Counted from the stretch's first letter, positions 1 through 5,651 are shown. The stretch is DNA of 5,680 nucleotides from Deltaproteobacteria bacterium (GCA_031269135.1 JAISZP010000357.1:1-5680), one strand, 5' to 3'. Program-made: numbers and translations. Notes: generated by a model not told the origin, from the letters alone.

Positions 1-614
1 TTCGCCATTTCGGTTGAATGGGGCTGAGCAGCTGTTTAAATTTTTTTAATGCAAATGAGCAATCCAACGTCAAAACTCTTTTGCGACTTCATATCGCCGA
101 AAAAAAGGTCCTGAAACTACACCTTCAGCTTCAGCTTCATAGTCCAAGCAGATCAAACTGTTTCAGCTTGCGCTTCAATCTCAGCCCTCCTGAGCGACCA
201 TGCGGCAGCGGTTTCCGAATCCATTTCAAGCGTTTTGTGCGGACATGCTGCTCCGGCTTTCGCCGCCGTCAACCAGAATTGCTGACGTCGCATCGATATT
301 CCGCATAGCTGCATTGATTGGATTTTTACCAGATAAGTGGATCAAAATTGAACTTTTTTACCAATTTAAAGTATATCACCCAAAAGCTGATTTTGCGAAT
401 CCATAAAAATTGATAAATGATAGGGCGCCTACCTTTAGGCCTTTTGGTTTAAGAAAGTTTGGACGCGAACAAGTGATGTAACAGCTAAATTTTAGATATA
501 AATGATGTAAAAATTAAATTGATATAAAAATGTAGTCGAATAAAAAAAATAGATAAATCAATCAATGATCGATATTCATATAAATCTAAATATTATTTTG
601 TTTTTATTCCAAAA

Positions 615-628
615 CAATAAATTTATTG
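615..628. repeat. perfect 14-bp AT-rich palindrome
   Basis: The sequence CAATAAATTTATTG equals its own reverse complement. It lies inside the AT-rich block and has no adjacent gene in the window. It could be a protein-binding site, or a chance product of AT-rich composition; nothing here separates the two. Confidence 0.5.
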
Positions 629-834
629 CATTGTTAGTCTAATTTTTCAATGAATTTAAGTATCAATTCGTCAATAGATAGCAAAAATTTTACATAAATT
701 ATGAATTTTAATTTTCTTATGAATGCGTCAAGTGAAATCGCAGCGATAAACTCGGCAATTGATTGAATTCAAAGTTTCCATCAGAATGAACGTCAGTTCT
801 TTATCGTTTAAACGACCATTAAGATAAAAAGACC

Positions 835-899
835 GACATGACTGCCTGACGAGACTGCCTGACACGACTGCCCGACACGATTGATAGACAAGATTGATG
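835..899. repeat. 13-nt tandem repeat, five degenerate copies
   Basis: Five consecutive 13-nt units start at 835, 848, 861, 874 and 887. All begin with GAC. The first three follow the pattern GACNNGACTGCCY; the last two have drifted to GACANGATTGATR. A weaker sixth copy starts at 900. A period of 13 is not a multiple of three, which argues against coding. The array sits 85-149 nt beyond the rarA stop codon. Confidence 0.8.
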
Positions 900-910
900 G
901 ACCGCTAAGA

Positions 911-978
911 CTGCAAAATCCCGTTTCGACACAGCTTTGGAAGGCGATAAGCATTAAAGTCCGGTAAATATTTTGCAG
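911..978. repeat. spaced 9-bp inverted repeat downstream of rarA
   Basis: The arms CTGCAAAAT (911-919) and ATTTTGCAG (970-978) are perfect complements separated by 50 nt. They lie immediately beyond the rarA stop at 984. In the direction of rarA transcription the stem is followed by CTTAGCGG and not by a T-run, so it is not a classical intrinsic terminator. It may be a 3' end structure of the operon mRNA. No better terminator was found for the operon. Confidence 0.35.
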
Positions 979-983
979 CCTTT

Positions 984-2297
984 TCAGCTCTCTTTCTTTT
1001 TTTTCCGCCTCTGGTCCAAAAATTCTTTCAAGGCCTTCTCCCGGCCTCTGTCGGTAGGATGGTAGTAGCGTTTGCCGATTAATTCTTCAGGCAGGTGCTC
1101 TTGGTCGACCTCTGCGTCTTGGTAGTCATGGGCGTACTTGTAACCCTTGGCGTACCCCAATTGTTTCATTAGTTTGGTGGGGGCGTTGCGGATGTGGAGA
1201 GGCACAGGAAGCGGTCCTAACGTTCTGGCGTCTTGTCGGGCCTGGCCGAAGGCTTTGTAGACGGCGTTCGACTTCGGCGCCAGCGCCAGGTGTACGGCCA
1301 GATGCGCCAAGGCGAGATCCCCTTCCGGAGATCCTAAGAGTCGATAGCTGTCCAAGGCGGATATCCCAAGCATCAACGCCAAGGGATCGGCTAACCCCAC
1401 GTCTTCCGAAGCGAAGCGGATCATGCGTCTTAGAAGAAATAGCGGATCTTCCCCGCCTTCCAGCATTCTCGCCAGCCAATATAGCGCCCCGTCAGGATCG
1501 CCGTCTCTCAGCGATTTGTGAAGAGCGGAGATGAGATTGTAATGTTCTTCCCCATCCTTGTCGTAACGCCAGGCCTTTCGCTGGACCGATTCTTCAACAG
1601 TCTCGACCGTGATCGTTTTTTTGCCGTCGCTGTCGGAGCGAGCTAAGCTCGCCGCTAGTTCCAAGGCGTTCAGCAGAGATCTCGCATCCCCTCCAGACGA
1701 TCTAAGCAAAAACTCTACGGCCTCCGGAGTCGCGCTCGCTTCGAGTTTTCCGAGTCCCCTTTCGGAGTCGGCAAGGGCTCTTGCCGTCAACGACTCCAAG
1801 TCCTCTCTGCTTAAGGGTTCCAGAACAAGCACTCTTGTTCTTGAGAGAAGAGCGGGGATTATCTCGAAAGAGGGGTTTTCGGTGGTCGCCCCGATGAGAG
1901 TCAGAAGGCCGCTTTCCACGTGCGGCAAGAATGCGTCTTGTTGGGCTTTATTGAAGCGGTGGATCTCATCGACGAATAGAACTGTGGCTTTCTTATGAGC
2001 TTGACGGGTGAGTCGGGCTTTTTCGACTACTTCTCTGACGTCTTTGATTCCCGAGAGAACGGCTGAAAATTCCACGTAAGCCGCATCGGCTTTTTGAGTT
2101 ATAAGTCTGGCTAGGCTGGTTTTGCCTACCCCAGGCGGTCCCCAGAGGATAAGAGAAGCGACTTGCCCCTGTTCATAAAGAAGGCGCAGAAGTTTATCAG
2201 GACCGAGCAGGTGTTTTTGCCCGATGAATTCATCCAAATGCCTCGGCCTCAGTCTTTGGGCCAAGGGTTCCCATAGGGAAGCGACATCGTCCGTCAT
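984..2297 (-). CDS. rarA: replication-associated recombination protein A (RarA/MgsA family AAA+ ATPase)
   Basis: This 437-residue protein is a full-length RarA/MgsA, a cytoplasmic AAA+ ATPase related to clamp loaders and to eukaryotic WRNIP1. The family acts at stalled or damaged replication forks. Visible motifs are Walker A GPPGVGKT (53-60), Walker B VLFVDEIHRFNK (about 106-117), sensor 1 GATTENPSFE (136-145), a Ser-Arg finger (R153) and sensor 2 GDAR (203-206). The helical C-terminal half includes AWRYDKDGEEHYN, the family's junction into the tetramerisation domain. The tail is Arg/Lys-rich (QRRKKKKES). I chose the ATG at 2297. GGGGA lies 7 nt upstream of it and its ATGA overlaps the coaE stop. 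The in-frame ATG at 2303 would leave only 1 nt after that site. It is the last gene of the gph-coaE-rarA operon. Length and motifs are typical; the family assignment is very secure. Confidence 0.97.
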   Translation of the reverse strand: MTDDVASLWEPLAQRLRPRHLDEFIGQKHLLGPDKLLRLLYEQGQVASLILWGPPGVGKTSLARLITQKADAAYVEFSAVLSGIKDVREVVEKARLTRQAHKKATVLFVDEIHRFNKAQQDAFLPHVESGLLTLIGATTENPSFEIIPALLSRTRVLVLEPLSREDLESLTARALADSERGLGKLEASATPEAVEFLLRSSGGDARSLLNALELAASLARSDSDGKKTITVETVEESVQRKAWRYDKDGEEHYNLISALHKSLRDGDPDGALYWLARMLEGGEDPLFLLRRMIRFASEDVGLADPLALMLGISALDSYRLLGSPEGDLALAHLAVHLALAPKSNAVYKAFGQARQDARTLGPLPVPLHIRNAPTKLMKQLGYAKGYKYAHDYQDAEVDQEHLPEELIGKRYYHPTDRGREKALKEFLDQRRKKKKES

Positions 2298-3001
2298 GAC
2301 CATTTCCCCGATGTCAGTTGATTCCAGATCTCTTTGGTTCTCCTGATCAGATCCGCCAAAGAGTCTTCGTTATTGATGATAAGATTGGAGCGTCTTAGTT
2401 TTTCGCCCATTGGCCACTGAGCTTTGAGAATTTTCTTGGCCTTTCGGCTGCCGAGATCGGGATTTCTGTATAAAAGGCGCTTGAGCTGGGTCTCCGGAGA
2501 GGTATAACTTAAGGCGACCGGGTAAAATAAGCCGGCTAGGGCCGCTTCAAACAACAACGGAACCTCGATGACCACCAGCGGTTCATCGCCGAAATCTTGC
2601 AGCTCTTGGAGCATCAATCGCCAGGCGATCGGGTGGATTATGGCCTCAAGAGCCAGCCTTAGTCCGCTGTCTTTAAAAACCTTCTGGGCGATCAAAGCCC
2701 GGTCGAGCGAGCCGTCCGGCCTTAAAACCTTATTTTGAAAAAGTTCGCAGACCTCTTCGAAGCCTTTGGCGCCGGGTTCCACCGCTTTTCTGGCGAGCAC
2801 GTCGAAGTCTATGCTCACGGCGCCGAAGGCCGCCAAAAGAGCGGCCACGGTGGACTTGCCCGAGGCGATGCCTCCGGTCAAAGCCACTTTCACCGAGTCT
2901 TTAGTGGAGCGGAGCAGAGCTTGCGGATCGGTGGCCCAAGCGGGCGGCGGCGCATCAGGGGGTCTTGGCGAAGGTTTTGGGGGTCTAGGAGGGAGTTCCA
3001 T
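2294..3001 (-). CDS. coaE: dephospho-CoA kinase with proline-rich N-terminal extension
   Basis: CoaE phosphorylates the ribose 3'-hydroxyl of dephospho-CoA with ATP, the last step of coenzyme A synthesis, in the cytoplasm. The 235-residue product has the P-loop GGIASGKS (43-50), DFD (65-67, equivalent to the usual DAD) followed by ARKAVEPG, VPLLFE in the core, and the C-terminal lid and base-binding region with KAQWPMGEKLRRSN and IINNEDSL. The family usually starts only a few residues before the P-loop strand (here VKVALTGG, from 37). This protein carries about 35 extra residues rich in proline. The ATG at 3001 is chosen because GGAAGG lies 8 nt upstream. A TTG at 3025 would add eight residues but looks worse. 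The gene overlaps gph by 17 nt and rarA by 4 nt. The usual AD before the I.N motif is SN here. The enzyme call is secure; the role of the extension is unknown. Confidence 0.95.
   Translation of the reverse strand: MELPPRPPKPSPRPPDAPPPAWATDPQALLRSTKDSVKVALTGGIASGKSTVAALLAAFGAVSIDFDVLARKAVEPGAKGFEEVCELFQNKVLRPDGSLDRALIAQKVFKDSGLRLALEAIIHPIAWRLMLQELQDFGDEPLVVIEVPLLFEAALAGLFYPVALSYTSPETQLKRLLYRNPDLGSRKAKKILKAQWPMGEKLRRSNLIINNEDSLADLIRRTKEIWNQLTSGKWS
2305..2309 (-). promoter_or_regulatory. rarA ribosome-binding site
   Basis: On the minus strand GGGGA lies 7 nt before the ATG at 2297, inside the end of coaE. This spacing decides for the second of two close in-frame ATG codons and places the start in an ATGA stop-start overlap, the usual arrangement for translational coupling. 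Confidence 0.7.
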
Positions 3002-3668
3002 CTTTTTTTCCTTCCAAATTTTCAAGGTAGGGGAAAAAGTCTTTGGGCTGTTGAAGAATGTGCAGAGCTCCGGCTTTGGAAAGCTCTTGCGCCGCTTTGA
3101 AGCCCCAGGCCACTCCTATGGGGCGGCACCCGCAATTTATCGCCGTCTTGATGTCCACGTCGGTATCTCCAAAGTAAAAGACGGATTCCGGCGCGATTCC
3201 CAAAGACTTTAGAGCCTCTTTAGCTCCAGTCAAATCCGGTTTGGGCGGACGCTGGGGCGACACTCCTAGGATATAATTAAATCGGTTGGGAAAAAAGTGT
3301 TCAACCACCGTTTTGGCGTTATTATGTTCTTTATTCGACAATACGGCCAGTCGCCAACCTTTGTCGGCCATCTCAGACAATAGTTCGGGTATTCCGGGGA
3401 AGGGTTTGGTTTTAACGAGCTGGCGCTTTGAATATTCAATTCTATAAATGCTCAGTACGCGCGCCATAAATTCGGCGGTGCGCTTTTGCTGTGGCAGGGC
3501 TCTTTCCACCAGTTTGGCCGCTCCGCTTCCAACCATTGTTTTGACGGCGTCTAAGCTGTGAGTCGGCAAGCCTTCTTGAGTCAAAACCTCATTTATGCTG
3601 TCGCATAAATCGCCGATAGTGTCTAAGATAGTGCCGTCGAGATCGAATATAGCTGCTTTTCTGGTCAA
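2985..3668 (-). CDS. gph: HAD-superfamily hydrolase, phosphoglycolate phosphatase-like
   Basis: This 227-residue cytoplasmic phosphatase has all four HAD motifs: DLDGT (9-13, nucleophile D9 and acid/base D11), SNK with S111, K143 in KPDL, and GDTDVD (167-172). The helical segment between motifs I and II is a subclass I cap. Size and the sequence around motif IV (FYFGDTDVDIKTAINCG) match the Gph group, which removes phosphate from 2-phosphoglycolate, for example after repair of oxidised DNA ends. HAD substrates cannot be fixed from sequence alone, so a related small phosphate ester is possible. The start is TTG, not ATG: an in-frame TAG stands 15 nt upstream and AGGAG lies 9 nt before the TTG, so no longer form exists. 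It is the first gene of the operon with coaE and rarA, 159 nt beyond the lipoprotein and separated from it by a terminator. Confidence 0.88.
   Translation of the reverse strand: MTRKAAIFDLDGTILDTIGDLCDSINEVLTQEGLPTHSLDAVKTMVGSGAAKLVERALPQQKRTAEFMARVLSIYRIEYSKRQLVKTKPFPGIPELLSEMADKGWRLAVLSNKEHNNAKTVVEHFFPNRFNYILGVSPQRPPKPDLTGAKEALKSLGIAPESVFYFGDTDVDIKTAINCGCRPIGVAWGFKAAQELSKAGALHILQQPKDFFPYLENLEGKKDGTPS
3010..3015 (-). promoter_or_regulatory. coaE ribosome-binding site
   Basis: GGAAGG on the minus strand is followed by seven A, one G and then ATG (3001), a spacing of 8 nt. The site lies within the last codons of gph. It supports the start MELPPRPP and so supports the proline-rich extension being translated. 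Confidence 0.75.
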
Positions 3669-3677
3669 TTTAGTCTT

Positions 3678-3682
3678 CTCCT
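3678..3682 (-). promoter_or_regulatory. gph ribosome-binding site before a TTG start
   Basis: AGGAG on the minus strand lies 9 nt before the TTG at 3668. The in-frame stop TAG overlaps its first bases, so translation cannot begin further upstream. This is the evidence for a non-ATG start. Confidence 0.7.
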
Positions 3683-3700
3683 ATGAGCGAAAATACGCCG

Positions 3701-3748
3701 AAAATATAAAAAACCCGCAAACCATCTTTTCAGACGCTTTGCGGGTTT
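3701..3748 (-). terminator. intrinsic terminator of the lipoprotein gene
   Basis: A perfect 11-bp stem, AAACCCGCAAA (3711-3721) with TTTGCGGGTTT (3738-3748), encloses a 16-nt loop. On the minus strand the stem is followed directly by TTTATATTTT, giving the GC core plus T-tract of a Rho-independent terminator. It lies 80 nt beyond the lipoprotein stop codon and only 43 nt before the gph start. In the + direction the following bases (GCTCTTTTC) form a weaker T-tract. The operon promoter must overlap it, or the operon must rely on read-through. Confidence 0.85.
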
Positions 3749-3762
3749 GCTCTTTTCTATCG

Positions 3763-3808
3763 TCGCCGGCTAGCCATCTGCGTCAAGCTGTCCGCGTCAA
3801 GCCGGCGA
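3763..3808. repeat. inverted repeat in the lipoprotein 3' untranslated region
   Basis: The arms TCGCCGGC (3763-3770) and GCCGGCGA (3801-3808) are perfect 8-bp complements with a 30-nt loop. The loop region holds two copies of GCGTCAAGC (3780-3788 and 3794-3802), the second running into the right arm. The element is 20 nt beyond the lipoprotein stop and upstream of the terminator, so it would be transcribed as part of that mRNA's 3' end. Confidence 0.55.
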
Positions 3809-3827
3809 TACGGGAAACAGGCGAAGA

Positions 3828-4319
3828 TTACTCCTTGGGTTCTTCGGCGGGAGCAGCGTCATCAGCGCCTTCGGCAGGTTCTACAGGAGTGCCTTCAGCG
3901 GCGGCTTCTTCGGCGGCAGGCGCAGCGGCTTCTTCAGCAGCCGGCTCAGCGGCGGCTTCGTCGGCGGGAGGCGCAGCGGCTTCTTCAGCAGCTGGTTCTG
4001 CGGCATCTCCAGCGGCGGGCGCAGCGGCTTCTTCAGCGGCAGGCTCGGCTGCGCCTTCAGCTGCAGGTTCAGCGGCGCCTTCGGCGGCAGGCTCAGCGGC
4101 GCCTTCAGCGGCAGGCTCGGCAGCAGGTTCGGCGGCGGGTTCAGCGGCAGGCTCGGCAGCGGGAGCGGCTGCAGGTTCAGCGGCGGGAGCGGCGGCAGGC
4201 TCAGCGGCAGGAGCGGCTGGGGCGGGCTTTTGCTCTTCACCGCAGCCGATAAACAGTACTGCGGCTAAAATAGACAAAGAAAGAACTAAAAGAATCTTAG
4301 TCGTAAAAGCGGTTTTCAT
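3828..4319 (-). CDS. Ala/Pro/Glu-rich tandem-repeat lipoprotein, function unknown
   Basis: I do not recognise a family. The 163-residue product begins with a lipoprotein signal peptide: MKTAFTTK, a hydrophobic stretch (about 9-24) and the lipobox FIGC with the acylated cysteine at C26. Gly-Glu follow, so there is no +2 Asp retention signal; by the E. coli rule this suggests the outer membrane. The mature part has no aromatic residue and no second cysteine, and is nearly all Ala, Pro, Glu, Gly and Asp. About 33 of its residues are acidic and only two are lysine. It is built of EPAA units, EGAAEPAA units and three copies of EPAAEEAAAP (from residues 92, 108 and 125). Such sequence is likely to be extended and disordered, perhaps an acidic surface or periplasmic spacer. 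The ATG at 4319 is chosen because it opens the signal peptide; an in-frame TTG at 4364 would add 15 polar residues. It appears to be a single-gene unit with its own terminator. Confidence 0.85.
   Translation of the reverse strand: MKTAFTTKILLVLSLSILAAVLFIGCGEEQKPAPAAPAAEPAAAPAAEPAAAPAAEPAAEPAAEPAAEPAAEGAAEPAAEGAAEPAAEGAAEPAAEEAAAPAAGDAAEPAAEEAAAPPADEAAAEPAAEEAAAPAAEEAAAEGTPVEPAEGADDAAPAEEPKE
3897..4223 (-). repeat. in-frame minisatellite coding the EPAA/EGAAEPAA repeats
   Basis: This stretch encodes residues 33-141 of the lipoprotein. The basic period is 12 nt (EPAA), with 24-nt higher units in the middle (EGAAEPAA, three times) and a 48-51 nt unit towards the end. On the + strand the 18-mer CGCAGCGGCTTCTTCAGC recurs identically at 3921, 3972 and 4020. 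All periods are multiples of three, so gain or loss of units would keep the frame. Synonymous differences between units show that part of the array is old. Confidence 0.85.
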
Positions 4320-4322
4320 ACA

Positions 4323-4328
4323 TCCTCC
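4323..4328 (-). promoter_or_regulatory. lipoprotein ribosome-binding site, short spacing
   Basis: GGAGGA on the minus strand is followed by TGT and then the ATG at 4319, so only 3-4 nt separate the strong Shine-Dalgarno site from the start. A second ATG overlaps the site at 4323 but is out of frame. The match is excellent but the spacing is shorter than usual and may reduce initiation. Confidence 0.6.
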
Positions 4329-4337
4329 ATGGGGAAT

Positions 4338-4494
4338 CGCAAAATTGCGTAAGCATGTCGACAAACCAAAGGTTGAGACCCGGTTTGTCTTGATTTTTAT
4401 TCGGCTATTTTTGCCGACTAGCAGCTTATTTGCTTGGGCGTGGTAAGCGTTTCGTAATTAAAACATTGAAGACCAGTAGGCTTTAGCCTATTGG
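4338..4494 (-). promoter_or_regulatory. cluster of four inverted repeats upstream of the lipoprotein
   Basis: In transcription order the elements are: CCAATAGGC/GCCTACTGG (4494-4473, loop 4, one A-C mismatch on this strand); TCGGC/GCCGA (4417-4401, loop 7); GACAAACC/GGTTTGTC (4389-4360, perfect 8 bp, loop 14); and CGCAA/TTGCG (4349-4338, loop 2), which ends 9 nt before the ribosome-binding site. They may be operators or a structured leader RNA. No clear -35/-10 pair was found, so it is unknown which of them are transcribed. Confidence 0.4.
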
Positions 4495-4542
4495 ATGAAT
4501 GCGCGTATATCGCAATTTTTGGTTCGAGCATAAAAACGGGCG

Positions 4543-4578
4543 CTCGAAAAAAACCTCGAAAAAAAACTCGAAAAAAAC
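4543..4578. repeat. 12-nt tandem repeat, three copies
   Basis: Three 12-nt units start at 4543, 4555 and 4567. Each is CTCG followed by an A-run: CTCGAAAAAAAC, CTCGAAAAAAAA, CTCGAAAAAAAC. The A-runs recur about once per helical turn, so intrinsic DNA curvature is possible. Confidence 0.85.
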
Positions 4579-4712
4579 GTGGATATCTCCGGCAGCCTAT
4601 CAAATCGCTAGGCTCACAATTGGAATCGGATTTGCCGCGACGACATCGAAACCGTTTTTTAAGCTCCAAGCGCTGTTTTCGCCGCTTGAACGCTTTATAA
4701 TCTGCAACAAAA

Positions 4713-4754
4713 GCATCCTAACAAAGGCATCTTAACAAAGGCATCCTGACAAAA
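4713..4754. repeat. 14-nt tandem repeat, three copies
   Basis: The units GCATCCTAACAAAG (4713), GCATCTTAACAAAG (4727) and GCATCCTGACAAAA (4741) differ from each other at one to three positions. GCAACAAAA just before may be a fragment of another copy. The period of 14 argues against coding. Confidence 0.85.
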
Positions 4755-4882
4755 GTCGATGTCGAATGTTGGAATCCGAGGCGATAGCCAGGGGCGAACA
4801 TGCTCAGGGCAGTTCGTTTTCAAATGCTTGATCCGGGACTCGGTCCGCTGAAATCTTTCTTGATTTCTTTACTTGTTTTCCT

Positions 4883-4935
4883 TGCTTGGTTTCCCTGCTT
4901 GGTTTCTTTGCTTGCTTTGCTTTGCTTTGCTTTCT
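4883..4935. repeat. 13-nt tandem repeat passing into a GCTTT run
   Basis: The units TGCTTGGTTTCCC (4883), TGCTTGGTTTCTT (4896) and TGCTTGCTTTGCT (4909) form a 13-nt array. It continues into a 5-nt GCTTT repeat and then TTTC units. The whole stretch from about 4855 to 4945 has almost no A on the + strand. Confidence 0.75.
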
Positions 4936-5188
4936 TTCTTTGCTCGAGCTGTTCACGTTTTCTTCGATCGCTGGGCTTAGACTTGAACGACGCTTGTCTT
5001 GGATTGACGACGTAAAGGGTTTGTCCGCCAAACAGTTATGGGGACGGACCCAATGAGATCCAAAGAGCGGACTATACCAGAACCTAACGATCTTGGCAAG
5101 AAATAAAAGAAATAAAAAATCAAAGCTATGGATGCTGAAAAAGGTCCGGTCGGCTGCTTTTGTTTTAGGCCTCAAAATTGCTTTTAAG

Positions 5189-5228
5189 TTATGAGTTAGA
5201 GCTATGATTTATGAGTTAGAGTTGCGAT
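5189..5228. repeat. 20-nt tandem duplication
   Basis: Two adjacent 20-nt copies, 5189-5208 and 5209-5228, both begin TTATGAGTTAGAG and end in GAT. They differ at two positions. Confidence 0.8.
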
Positions 5229-5383
5229 TTTAGACTGGTCGTCTTTTACGGCAGAAAGCGTTTTCCCTTGCGAGCGTTTTGACTTGTTTCGACGCCGTAT
5301 TTGTCGGCTGACGATAGTCTATGGAATAAAAATTATCAGAGTGACGGCAACAGCCATAAAAAGCGATGAATTTTATCGGCGTC

Positions 5384-5395
5384 CGGCATATGCCG
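5384..5395. repeat. perfect 12-bp palindrome
   Basis: CGGCATATGCCG equals its own reverse complement. A 10-nt repeat of TATGTCATG (5399 and 5409) follows directly. Such a site could bind a dimeric regulator, but no gene start is visible beside it. Confidence 0.45.
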
Positions 5396-5625
5396 AACTA
5401 TGTCATGTTATGTCATGCCGACAGCGTCATGGTCGATAGCGTCAAGTCCGTAGTCTTTAATCCGTTAGATGCCGCCTTGACATGGGCACGTCTCACCGCA
5501 AGCGCTTCGCCCATTTAGACAAATTAGATTTGACGCCGACTCGGTGAAAATTGATTATAACAGCTTTTTAAGATTTTTTTAACATATATCTTTAGTCCAT
5601 AATTTTTTTCTTGTTCTTTGTTTTA

Positions 5626-5651
5626 GAGCCGAGTTTTATGGCGCTCGGCTC
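5626..5651. repeat. 8-bp hairpin near the window end
   Basis: GAGCCGAG (5626-5633) and CTCGGCTC (5644-5651) pair perfectly around a 10-nt loop. No T-run follows on either strand, so it is not a recognisable intrinsic terminator. Confidence 0.5.

Larger units (their letters stand above)
1..983. other. gene-poor left flank, with AT-rich block at about 400-760
   Basis: I find no convincing gene here. The open frames in the first 410 bases have no good ribosome-binding site and resemble no family I recognise. From about 400 to 760 the base composition falls sharply: by eye, fewer than one base in five between 481 and 720 is G or C, whereas the genes to the right are close to half. This block contains a perfect 14-bp palindrome at 615-628 (arms CAATAAA/TTTATTG) and a small hairpin at 427-440 (GCCTA/TAGGC) followed by a T-rich stretch. 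The segment 835-899 is a tandem repeat, and a spaced inverted repeat lies just downstream of rarA. No DnaA box, tRNA or IS end was recognised. Confidence 0.6.

Noticed and set aside
18..406. Two + strand frames at the left edge (96 and 68 codons)
   Set aside because: No recognisable family, no clear ribosome-binding site, and an odd mix of Cys, Arg and Phe typical of non-coding translation.
481..760. Replication origin in the AT-rich block
   Set aside because: No DnaA box of the TTATCCACA type and no dnaA, dnaN or parAB nearby; AT-richness alone is not enough.
835..899. CRISPR array
   Set aside because: Units are 13 nt, contiguous and degenerate, with no spacers and no cas genes nearby.
1126..1998. 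Frames inside rarA (minus 1126-1479, plus 1609-1998)
   Set aside because: Shadows of a gene with complete AAA+ motifs; their products have no family features.
3002..3025. TTG start for coaE at 3025
   Set aside because: It would deepen the overlap with gph, and the ATG at 3001 has GGAAGG at ideal spacing.
2735..3212. Two + strand frames over coaE and the end of gph
   Set aside because: Antisense to two clearly identified enzymes, and compositionally artefactual.
3881..4240. Minus-strand Leu/Pro-rich frame inside the lipoprotein gene
   Set aside because: It is another frame of the same repeat and carries no recognisable motif.
4320..4364. TTG start for the lipoprotein at 4364
   Set aside because: It would put 15 polar residues before a normal signal peptide; the ATG at 4319 begins with the expected MKT and has GGAGGA upstream.
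3595..4446. Long + strand frame of 283 codons full of Ala/Ser/Gly across the lipoprotein gene
   Set aside because: It is the antisense reading of the lipoprotein repeats; GC-rich repeats with periods of 12 nt leave several frames open. It lacks a signal peptide and a ribosome-binding site, whereas the minus-strand frame has both.
4418..4735. Short basic frames on both strands around the CTCG-A-run repeat
   Set aside because: The Lys/Arg runs come directly from the 12-nt repeat, and no family is recognisable.
4804..5175. Minus-strand Lys/Ser-rich frame of 123 codons
   Set aside because: It begins with TTG without a Shine-Dalgarno site, and its Lys-rich part is the complement of the pyrimidine-rich 13-nt and 5-nt repeats.
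5626..5651. Intrinsic terminator near the right edge
   Set aside because: The stem is good but neither strand has a T-run after it.
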